A DNA stretch of 49,151 bases, taken from Acidobacteriota bacterium. GTDB taxonomy: Bacteria > Acidobacteriota > Vicinamibacteria > Marinacidobacterales > Marinacidobacteraceae. The stretch is from positions 1-49,151 of the forward strand of contig JAJDUD010000042.1 in assembly GCA_022826825.1 (NCBI GenBank), in the 5' to 3' direction. Positions 31,582 through 38,915 of the stretch are shown here, one piece after another (positions within the stretch are counted from its first letter, which is position 1; each line of letters begins with the position of its first letter). A program made the position numbers and the translations under genes. The notes below the pieces were generated by a model. The model made no database searches. It was not told the origin of the DNA and saw only the letters and a program-made list of their open reading frames with translations.

Positions 31582-33837
31582 ATGCGCTCTTTGGCCCTCC
31601 CCGTGCTCGTTCTCGCCAGCCTGTTCCTGGGGACGGAACCCGCCACCGGCGGCGAAGACGAAACGAACGCGGCCGGTGCCCGCATCGGCCGCGCCTTTTC
31701 GACCCTTGAGGCGCCGGCCATCGACGGCCGGCTCGACGAGGACGTCTGGGCAGCCGCCGAGCCGCTGACCGACTTCGTTCAGGCGGATCCCTTCGAGGGC
31801 GAACCGGCCACCGAACGCACCGAAGTTCGCATCCTCTTCGACGACGAGGCGATCTACATCGGCGCCATGCTCTACGACAGCGACCCGTCGGGCATCATCG
31901 CCACCGACGCCCGGCGCGACTCGAACCTGGATGACACCGACTCTTTCCGCGTCGTCTTCGACACCTACCACGACCTCCAGAACGGCTTCGTCTTCGGGAC
32001 CACCCCGGCGGGACTCGAGTACGACGGCCAGTTGAGCAACGCCGGCGGGGGTGGCGGGGGCATGGGCGGCGGGCCCATGTTGCGCGCCCGGACCGGTTCC
32101 GGCGGCGGTTTCAACGTGAACTGGGACGCGAGCTGGACGGTGGCGACCCAGGTCACGGACGAAGGTTGGTCGGCCGAGTTTGCGATCCCGCTGCGCACCC
32201 TCCGCTACGGTTCGAGCCCGCAGACCTGGGGTCTCAACTTCCACCGCAACATTCGCCGGAAGCGCGAGGAGGACTACTGGTCGCCGGTGGCCCGGATCTA
32301 CGACCTCTACCGGCTCTCCTCGGCGGGCGAACTGCACGGGCTGGAGCTCCGGAGTCCCCGCAACCTCAAGGTCACCCCGTACCTTCTCGGCGCCGCCGGC
32401 CGCGATTACGTGGTCGAGGTCGAGGGCCAGACGAACGCCGACTTCGGGTTGGACGCCAAGGTCGGCCTCACGCCAAGCCTCAACGTGGACCTCACCTACA
32501 ACACGGACTTCGCCCAGGTCGAGGTGGACGACCAGCAGATCAACCTGAGCCGGTTCAACCTGTTCTTCCCCGAGAAACGGCCCTTCTTCCTCGAAAATGC
32601 CGGCAACTTCTCCATGGGCCAGGGGAGTTCGGTGGATCTCTTCTTCAGCCGCCGTATCGGGATCGGACCCGGGGGCGCGCCGGTCCCGATCCTCGGCGGC
32701 GCCCGGCTCTCGGGAAAAGCGGGCGACTACAACCTGGGCTTCTTGAACATGCAGACCCAGGAGGTCGCCGGGGTGGTCGCCGCCAACAACTTCTCGGTGA
32801 TGAGCCTGAGCCGCGAGTTCGGTGAACGCTCCGCGCTCGGCGCCATGTTCGTGAACCGGATGGGCACCAGCGGCCCGAGCTCCGAGGACGACTGGAACCG
32901 CACCTGGGGCGTGGACGGCCGGCTCGGTATCGGCGAGACCCTCACCTTCACCGGTTTCGCCGCCCGCACCGAGACCCCGGGATACGAACTGCTCGACGGC
33001 GGGGAGTACGCCTACATGGCCCGCGGCGAGTACTTCCGCCGGGACCTCCGGCTCTGGTTCGGCGTGACCGAGGTCGCAGCCAACTTCAATCCCGAGGTCG
33101 GGTTCCTGCGCCGAAACGCGTACCGCAGCTACAACTACGGCTGGTTCGGCTACTACCGGCCGAAGATCTTCGAGGGAACTCCCTTCGCCTTCCGCGAACT
33201 GCGGCCGCACATCACCTACAACGACTTCCGCACGCTCGGGGGCTTTCTCGAGACCAGCCGCCTTCACGTGGACAACCACTTCGACTTCGAGAACGGCTGG
33301 TACTTCAGCCCGGCGATGAACCTCATCACCGAGGGACTCCAAGTGCCGTTCGAGATCCGGGAGGGAATCGTCGTCGCGCCCGGCACCTACGCACACTGGC
33401 AGTACGGTTGGCGATGGAACACGAACCGGGCCGCTCCGCTCTCCTATTCGGGAGGCATCGACTACGGCGGGTTCCTGTCGGGGCAACAGAACACACTGGA
33501 CACCACCGTCAACTACCGCTGGGGAACCCGCCTCATCACCTCGGCGTCGTGGCTCTACAACGACATCCAGTTGGCCGAAGGCAGCTTCGTGGCGAACCTG
33601 GGACAGTTCCGGGTGGCCTACAACTTCACCCCGCTGATCTACCTGCAGGCGCTCGTCCAGTACAACGACGACGCTGACATCTGGTCCTCGAACGTGCGTT
33701 TCAGCTGGCTGAACACCGCCGGCACCGGCCTCTTCGTCGTCTACAACGACACCGAAGGACTCGGCGACGTCCTGATCGGACCCCAGAACCGCAGCCTGAC
33801 GATCAAGTACACCCGCCAGTTCGACGTCCTCCGGTAA
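31582..33837 (+). CDS. CBM9-like domain plus DUF5916 beta-barrel outer-membrane protein
   Basis: A 751-residue protein. Signal peptide about residues 1-23. N-terminal carbohydrate-binding-module-9-like domain: APAIDGRLDEDVWAAAEPL, VRILFDDEAIYIGAMLYDSDP and DSFRVVFDTYHD. After a glycine-rich linker (residues 154-166) comes the DUF5916 region with the marker FNLFFPEKRPFFLENAGNF and many alternating strands, ending FDVLR. The family is thought to form an outer-membrane barrel, with a ligand-binding face outside. It may handle polysaccharide or peptide substrates, but its function is unknown. Common in Acidobacteriota, Bacteroidota and Gemmatimonadota. Confidence 0.92.
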   Translation: MRSLALPVLVLASLFLGTEPATGGEDETNAAGARIGRAFSTLEAPAIDGRLDEDVWAAAEPLTDFVQADPFEGEPATERTEVRILFDDEAIYIGAMLYDSDPSGIIATDARRDSNLDDTDSFRVVFDTYHDLQNGFVFGTTPAGLEYDGQLSNAGGGGGGMGGGPMLRARTGSGGGFNVNWDASWTVATQVTDEGWSAEFAIPLRTLRYGSSPQTWGLNFHRNIRRKREEDYWSPVARIYDLYRLSSAGELHGLELRSPRNLKVTPYLLGAAGRDYVVEVEGQTNADFGLDAKVGLTPSLNVDLTYNTDFAQVEVDDQQINLSRFNLFFPEKRPFFLENAGNFSMGQGSSVDLFFSRRIGIGPGGAPVPILGGARLSGKAGDYNLGFLNMQTQEVAGVVAANNFSVMSLSREFGERSALGAMFVNRMGTSGPSSEDDWNRTWGVDGRLGIGETLTFTGFAARTETPGYELLDGGEYAYMARGEYFRRDLRLWFGVTEVAANFNPEVGFLRRNAYRSYNYGWFGYYRPKIFEGTPFAFRELRPHITYNDFRTLGGFLETSRLHVDNHFDFENGWYFSPAMNLITEGLQVPFEIREGIVVAPGTYAHWQYGWRWNTNRAAPLSYSGGIDYGGFLSGQQNTLDTTVNYRWGTRLITSASWLYNDIQLAEGSFVANLGQFRVAYNFTPLIYLQALVQYNDDADIWSSNVRFSWLNTAGTGLFVVYNDTEGLGDVLIGPQNRSLTIKYTRQFDVLR

Positions 33838-33866
33838 CGGGGCGGCGAGACGGCCGGTAGCGAGGA

Positions 33867-34667
33867 ATGAGCGCCGGGGTTCTCGGCGGGCTGGTCGTCG
33901 CGCTCCTCTCCGGGCTCTACACCTCGCTCTGGGGCGGCTTCAAGGATTCGCCCTGGGAAGGCTTCAAGCCGCGCACCTTCCCGCGCAGCATCCTCTTCTC
34001 GGCCGCGATCTTCGCGTTCCTGCTCGCGGTTCCCATGCTGCGCGATCGGGTCGCGGGGCTCGGGCTGGTGCAGCTCTTCTTCCTGGTGATGGGGCTCGAG
34101 CGCTTCCTCACCGAACTCCACAAGGGCTGCTTCCGCGAGGAGCCGCAGGAGAAGTACTTCGTCCCCTCGGCGCTCACCATCCTGGGTCGTCCGGTGAGAA
34201 GCCGCGCGTTCCGGATCGCGGCGGGGGTGGTCCTGGTGTCGGGCGTCATCGCCGTCCTGTTCATCGGGACGCCGGTGACCGGCTTCTGGGCGTATCTCGT
34301 CGTCGCCTACCTGACCGGCCTGCTGGTCTCCGGCGGCGGCGCCTGGAAGGACGCCCCCTTCGAGGGGTTCCACACCCTCAAGTTCTTCCGCTCCGGGCTC
34401 ACGCTTGCCGTCGCCTCGCCGCTCTTCTTCTGGCTCCAGACTCCCGGTGAGCCCATCGCCCTCGGAATCCTGATCTACATGAACGGGGGGCTGGAGCGCT
34501 TCCTCGTGGAGTACTACAAGACCTACATCCAGCGGAACATGTCGGGGAAGTTCCGGCCCGATCTGCCGCGGGTGGAATCCTTCCGGCGCGAGGGGTTTCA
34601 CTACGGCGCCTGGGGGCTGATCCTGGCGGTCGCCGTAACCGCATTCCTCGAGGCCGGCGCCGCCTGA
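33867..34667 (+). CDS. Internally duplicated membrane protein of unknown function
   Basis: A 266-residue protein with about six hydrophobic segments. It is an internal duplication: GGFKDSPWEGFKPRTFPRS (residues 23-41) matches GGAWKDAPFEGFHTLKFFRS (157-176), and MGLERFLTELHKGCFR (75-90) matches GGLERFLVEYYKTYIQR (207-223). Each half has a polar W-K-D-x-P-x-E-G-F loop and a G-L-E-R-F-L helix start. No family is recognised. It lies 29 nt after the DUF5916 gene and 2 nt before the GMC gene, so it probably belongs with the oxidoreductases that follow. Confidence 0.85.
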   Translation: MSAGVLGGLVVALLSGLYTSLWGGFKDSPWEGFKPRTFPRSILFSAAIFAFLLAVPMLRDRVAGLGLVQLFFLVMGLERFLTELHKGCFREEPQEKYFVPSALTILGRPVRSRAFRIAAGVVLVSGVIAVLFIGTPVTGFWAYLVVAYLTGLLVSGGGAWKDAPFEGFHTLKFFRSGLTLAVASPLFFWLQTPGEPIALGILIYMNGGLERFLVEYYKTYIQRNMSGKFRPDLPRVESFRREGFHYGAWGLILAVAVTAFLEAGAA

Positions 34668-34669
34668 CG

Positions 34670-36190
34670 GTGTCCCGCTCGGACGACACCGCCGGCTGGG
34701 ACGCGATCGTCATCGGTTCGGGTCTCGGCGGAGCCCTCGCCGCGTACCGTCTTGCCGAGGCGGGCGCCCGGGTACTCGTCCTCGAGCGCGGACGCTGGCC
34801 GCACCGGGACGAAGGCGACTGGAACCCGCGGGCGATCCTCAGCGACCTCCGCTACCAGGGAAGAACGCCCCTCTCGGTGCGTCAGCTCGGCGACCGCCGG
34901 TTTCGCCCGCTCCCCATGAACGAAACCGTCGGCGGGATGTCGGTGTTCTACGGAGGCGCGTCCCTCCGGCTCCGGCCCCCGGATTTCGGCCGCTGGCCCT
35001 TCGACTACCACGATCTGGAGCCCTTCTACAGCGACGCGGAGCGGCTGCTCGGCGTCCACGGCGCCGCGGGCGCGGATCCCCTCGAACCCCCGCGGTCGGG
35101 GCCCTACCCCTTCGCTTCCATCCCCTGGTCCGCGCCCGCCGAACGCATCCGGCAGGCGGGTGAAGGACTCGGCTTCCGGCCGTTCCCGATCCCGCTGGCC
35201 ATCAACTTCTCGGGAAGGGACGGACCGCAGTGTGTGCGCTGCAACACCTGTGACGGCTTCCCCTGCGCCATCGACGCGAAGAACGACGCCGCTGGAATCC
35301 TGCGCCGCGCGGAAGGAAAGACGCTCGTGGTCCGCACCGGGATCGTGGTTTCGAGGCTTCGGACCCGGGGAACGAGAGTCGTCGGCGCCGAGTGCGTCGA
35401 TCAGGAATCGGGCGCGCCGGTTTCGTTCGAGGCGCCCCTCTTCGTCCTCGCCGCCGGCGCCCTCGGCAGCCCGGCGATCCTCCTCCGGTCCGGGATCGGC
35501 GGCGACGGCGTGGACGCACTTCCGGTCGGTCGCTTTCTCATGCGGCACTGCAACGCGGTCGTCGCCGGGGTGTTTCCCTTCCGCACGAACCCGGAAGCGG
35601 TGTTCCACAAACAGGTCTGTTTCACCGACTTCTACGAAGAGGCGCGCGAGCGCGACGGCCTGGCCGTGGGAGTCGTCCAGGATATCTACACCCCGGACGC
35701 CGACGTGGTCCGGCGAGCCGCCGGCAAGGTCGCCGGCGCCTTCCTCCGGAAGCCGCTCGTCCACCGGCTCCAGAATCTCCTGTGCGTCGCGGAGGACGAA
35801 CCGGACCCGGCCAACCGGGTTTATCTGGGAGATGAGATGGACGCGTACGGCATGGCGCGGATTCGGATCGAGCACCGCTACCGGAGAGCCGACCAGGACC
35901 GGCTGGCGCTACTCGTGCGCCGGGCGCGGAAGATCCTCCGCGCGGCGGGCGCCCTCGCGACCCGCGTCTGGCCCATTTCGTCCTTCTCCCATGCTGTGGG
36001 AACTCTCAGGATGGGAAACGAGGGGCATGAGGCGCCAATCGACCTCGCGGGCCGGGTGCGCGGGCTCGACAACCTCTTCGTGACCGACGGCAGCACCTTC
36101 CCCGCTTCCGGAGGGGTGAACCCCAGTCTCACAATTGCAGCGGGGGCCCTCCGGATCGCGGAGGGGATCGTGAACCGGAGAACGTCTTGA
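34670..36190 (+). CDS. GMC family FAD oxidoreductase with cysteine cluster
   Basis: A 506-residue flavoprotein. The FAD loop is AIVIGSGLGGALAAYRLAEAG (about residues 13-33). The C-terminal GMC signature is SHAVGTLRMG...VTDGSTFPASGGVNPSLT, with the catalytic His of SHAVGT. An extra cysteine block, CVRCNTCDGFPCAIDAK (about residues 186-202), suggests a metal or iron-sulfur site, as in the choline/cholesterol-oxidase-like membrane dehydrogenase branch. It starts at GTG, 2 nt after the membrane protein gene, and overlaps the next gene by TTGA. Likely oxidises a sugar, alcohol or sterol; the substrate is not readable. Confidence 0.9.
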   Translation: MSRSDDTAGWDAIVIGSGLGGALAAYRLAEAGARVLVLERGRWPHRDEGDWNPRAILSDLRYQGRTPLSVRQLGDRRFRPLPMNETVGGMSVFYGGASLRLRPPDFGRWPFDYHDLEPFYSDAERLLGVHGAAGADPLEPPRSGPYPFASIPWSAPAERIRQAGEGLGFRPFPIPLAINFSGRDGPQCVRCNTCDGFPCAIDAKNDAAGILRRAEGKTLVVRTGIVVSRLRTRGTRVVGAECVDQESGAPVSFEAPLFVLAAGALGSPAILLRSGIGGDGVDALPVGRFLMRHCNAVVAGVFPFRTNPEAVFHKQVCFTDFYEEARERDGLAVGVVQDIYTPDADVVRRAAGKVAGAFLRKPLVHRLQNLLCVAEDEPDPANRVYLGDEMDAYGMARIRIEHRYRRADQDRLALLVRRARKILRAAGALATRVWPISSFSHAVGTLRMGNEGHEAPIDLAGRVRGLDNLFVTDGSTFPASGGVNPSLTIAAGALRIAEGIVNRRTS

Positions 36191-37146
36191 CGAGAGAACC
36201 CGCCGCGGGCGCCGCCCCCGGGCTTCCGACGGTCGCCATCGTCGGTTGCGGCCGGATCGCGCGGGTGCACGCGGCCAACCTGGCGCCGCGTGCGCGGCTC
36301 GCGTTCACCAGCCGGAGTTCCGAGTCCGCCCAGGCCCTCGCAGCGCGGTTCTCCGGTGAACCACTCGCCGGTTTCGACGAGGCCCTGGAGCGTCCGGATG
36401 TCGCGGCAGTCGCCATCTGTTCCCCGGTCGAACACCACACCGCCCAAACCGTCGCCGCGCTCGAAGCGGGCAAGTCGGTCCTCGTGGAAAAGCCGATGGC
36501 GCAGTCACGCGCCGAAGTCGAAGCGATCGGCCGCGCCCTGATCGGGCGGCCGCCGGGGTCGCTGATGGTTGCGGAGAACTATCTCTACAAGCCGTCCCTG
36601 GGCCGGCTCCGGGCGTGGCTCCCGGAAATCGGCCCGCTGCGCCGGGTCCGCATATCGAAACTCACCCGGCAGCAGCCGTCCGACTGGCGGGTCGGGCACG
36701 GGGCCCTGCTCGAAGGCGGCATCCATTTCGTGGCGCTCCTGGGCGCCATTGTCGGCGCCGAGCCGGCGGCGGTGCGGGCGGACTTTCCGGGCGCCGGCGA
36801 CCCGGAGCGGCACGCTTCCCTCGAACTCGAATACCCGTCCGGAGCGCGGGGCGAAATCCGCTACGGGTGGGACACCCCCTCGCTTCCGGGAGGAATCCTC
36901 CAGCATTCCTTCGTGGAGGGTGAGGACGGCCGCATCGTTTTCGAAAGCAACGGGCTCTATCTCGCCCTGCGCGCCGGGCGGGGATTCGGTTTTCGTTTGG
37001 GGCCGCTCGCGGATTTCATGGGGTTCGGTGCGATGGCCCGGGATTTCCTCGGGTCGGTCCGGAATCCCGCGCGCCGTCCACGTTCCGATTTCGATACCGC
37101 CCGGCGCGATCTGGAGGTCGTTTTCCGGGCCTATGACACGCGGTAA
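36187..37146 (+). CDS. Gfo/Idh/MocA family oxidoreductase
   Basis: A 319-residue NAD(P)-dependent dehydrogenase. The Rossmann loop reads VAIVGCGRIARVHAANL (about residues 18-34), and the catalytic Lys lies in VLVEKPMAQSRAEVE (EKP motif, about residue 103). The family acts on sugars, inositols and similar cyclic polyols. Starts with TTG in the GMC stop (TTGA). With the GMC enzyme and the duplicated membrane protein it forms a three-gene oxidoreductase unit that could work on one sugar-like compound in successive steps (inference). Confidence 0.9.
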   Translation: MTREPAAGAAPGLPTVAIVGCGRIARVHAANLAPRARLAFTSRSSESAQALAARFSGEPLAGFDEALERPDVAAVAICSPVEHHTAQTVAALEAGKSVLVEKPMAQSRAEVEAIGRALIGRPPGSLMVAENYLYKPSLGRLRAWLPEIGPLRRVRISKLTRQQPSDWRVGHGALLEGGIHFVALLGAIVGAEPAAVRADFPGAGDPERHASLELEYPSGARGEIRYGWDTPSLPGGILQHSFVEGEDGRIVFESNGLYLALRAGRGFGFRLGPLADFMGFGAMARDFLGSVRNPARRPRSDFDTARRDLEVVFRAYDTR

Positions 37147-37359
37147 TTCAGTGGCTTATGAGCCCCGAGATGTGTTACATTTGGGTTGCGCTGGAAAGTT
37201 CACCTCCTTACATCCGGCGTCCGGCGTTGCCGGGGGCTGTCGCGCGAAGACCCACCCATCCCCAAGCGGCAGCCCGAAGGGGGGTTGGCTGGAAACCGAA
37301 ACCAACCGCGTTGCGGGGACGGTCTGTCCGGCGCCGATTCGCCAGCGCCACCGCGTGCG
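37147..37359. other. Intergenic stretch next to a MITE
   Basis: No gene supported. TACATTTG near 37170 resembles a TAnnTTTG-type -10 on the plus strand but leads into no clear gene. A short stem, GGTTGG/CCAACC, occurs near 37280-37310. Reading frames through here into the MITE give proteins with no family motifs. Confidence 0.5.
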
Positions 37360-37532
37360 GTGCCCCGGAAATCGCGCAGCATTCGATCGGCGACTGCATC
37401 CCGGCTGAACCGGGTCGCCTTGCGACCCTCATCGTTGCGCTTCGGTCGGAAGAGCACTGCTATTCCTCTCTTGCGTTCCTTGTCAGCCGGGCGCCTCGCC
37501 ACTCTCGGTGACTCGCGCTATTTCCGGGACAC
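37360..37532. mobile_element. Variant MITE-like element with different inverted ends
   Basis: The core CATTCGATCGGCG, CATCCCGGCTGAACCGG, ACCCTCATCGTTGCG, TTCGGTCGGAA, TATTCCTCTC and CAGCCGGGCGCCTCGCC matches the complete element at 26890-27076 in reverse orientation. The ends differ: GTGCCCCGGAAATCGCGC at 37360 pairs with GTGTCCCGGAAATAGCGC read inward from 37532. So it has its own inverted ends around a shared core. The stop codon of the flavoprotein gene (37537) lies just outside. Confidence 0.7.
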
Positions 37533-37536
37533 CACA

Positions 37537-38703
37537 CTAGGAAAAGCGCGCGAGCCGGTAGTCCGACAGCAGGGTGACCTCGACGTCGTCGAGGATTTCC
37601 AGGGCGGCGAACATCCCCATGACGGGGGCCATCGTGATCCCGCTGTGCATCGAGGCGAAGTAGATGCCCGGCGCCGCCGGATCGAAACCGACAATCGGGT
37701 GCCCGTCCCTGGGTAGCACCCGGTAGCCGAGGCTGACCTCGTCCACCTCCAGGTCGGCCGCCGCCGGGAGGACCTTGGCGGTCTCCCGGAAGATCTCCTC
37801 GCCCACCGCGCGGGAATGCTCCGTGGAGCCCGCGCCCGCGAAGCCGACACCAGCCACCACCTTCCCTCCGGCGGCCTGTTTCACGTGGATGCTCGGCGCC
37901 AGCACGATCCGGTTCACCACGGACTTGGCCGGAGTCGAATGGGCCAGGATGCCCGGAGACTCGATGAGGGGGACGTCGACCCCCGCCTGGCGCGCCAGCT
38001 CGGGCGCCTGAACCCCAGCCGCGAGGACCAGCGCGTCGAGTTCATGGTCTCCCGCCGACGTCCGGACACCCCGCAGGACGCCGTAGCCGATGTCCAGCGC
38101 ATTCACCTCGGCGATCAGGAATCTGGCGCCGGCGGCCTCGGCCGCCGCCCAGAGCGCCCGGGTCGCCGAGCGCGGCTCGATGTGTCCCTCGGCGCTCGCC
38201 CAGATCGCCGCGAGAACCGGGGCCTCCGGAGTCAGTCCTGGCTCGAGTTCACGGAACCGGGCCTCGTCCACCTGATGGATGGGATAGCCCCAACGCTGAC
38301 TGCGCGCGAGCTGCTGGTGCAGGAGCCGCACGCGATCGGCCTCGATGCGGTACTCCAGGCTGCCGCCCCAACTGACTTTGAGGGCGCCGCCAAGTTCGGC
38401 CTCGAGCCGCCGCCAGCCCTGGAGGCCCCGCCAGTTCAGCTCGTGATACGAGTGCGGGCGCTTCGAGAAACTGGCGTTCATCCACGCGAAGGAGTTCCCG
38501 GTGGCGCCGGCCGCGGGGCCCTCGCGCTCGAAGACGGTGACGTCGGCGCCCCGGCGCGCGAGGTGGAGCGCGATGGAGCACCCCAGGATGCCCCCGCCGA
38601 CGATGCCGATGCGTTCGTTCAGGCGCTGGGCCGCCGGCACCCCGCGGTAGCCCGAGACCACCGCGACACCCGCCACCGAACTCAGGAACCGGCGGCGGCG
38701 CAT
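37537..38703 (-). CDS. Tat-exported DAO-type FAD oxidoreductase
   Basis: A 388-residue flavoprotein of the D-amino-acid dehydrogenase/glycine oxidase (DAO) group. The FAD loop is IGIVGGGILGCSIALHLARRG (after about residue 35), followed by the ATGNSFAWMN block and a C-terminal GYRVLPRDGHPIVGF with HSGITMAPVMG. The start is placed at the Met of MRRRRFLSSVAGVAVVSG, a twin-arginine leader, four residues inside a longer reading. It probably deaminates a D- or secondary amino acid in the periplasm. A 35-residue Tat-leader-like ORF lies directly upstream. The stop abuts a MITE. Confidence 0.9.
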   Translation of the reverse strand: MRRRRFLSSVAGVAVVSGYRGVPAAQRLNERIGIVGGGILGCSIALHLARRGADVTVFEREGPAAGATGNSFAWMNASFSKRPHSYHELNWRGLQGWRRLEAELGGALKVSWGGSLEYRIEADRVRLLHQQLARSQRWGYPIHQVDEARFRELEPGLTPEAPVLAAIWASAEGHIEPRSATRALWAAAEAAGARFLIAEVNALDIGYGVLRGVRTSAGDHELDALVLAAGVQAPELARQAGVDVPLIESPGILAHSTPAKSVVNRIVLAPSIHVKQAAGGKVVAGVGFAGAGSTEHSRAVGEEIFRETAKVLPAAADLEVDEVSLGYRVLPRDGHPIVGFDPAAPGIYFASMHSGITMAPVMGMFAALEILDDVEVTLLSDYRLARFS

Positions 38704-38707
38704 TGTG

Positions 38708-38815
38708 CTACCCAAGATGCCCGAGACCGGCGAAGACGCGCTTGGGCAGGGCCGTCGCGGGGGCGAGCGCGGAGAGGACGCGGAACGTCTCGCGCCGGGA
38801 CTCTGATGTGTGCAT
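38708..38815 (-). CDS. 35-residue orphan Tat-leader-like ORF
   Basis: MHTSESRRETFRVLSALA continues to APATALPKRVFAGLGHLG and stops 4 nt before the next gene's ATG. It has the S-R-R-x-x-F pattern and a modest hydrophobic run of a Tat signal but no mature part. It may be the leftover of a truncated exported enzyme or a leader peptide for the flavoprotein gene. Weak evidence: short, no homology testable here. Confidence 0.35.
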   Translation of the reverse strand: MHTSESRRETFRVLSALAPATALPKRVFAGLGHLG

Positions 38816-38915
38816 GGAACGGGCTCCGGAGGGGTTCAGCGGGACGGCCAATTTACCGGACGGTGCAGGGACGGCGACTCGCATCGCGCTCGAAAGTGGG
38901 AAGATTCGAGGCGAG

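Noticed and set aside
37158..37511. 117-codon plus-strand frame
   Set aside because: Covers the variant MITE; its C-terminal part is the translated repeat core and the rest has no recognisable motif. Not a gene.
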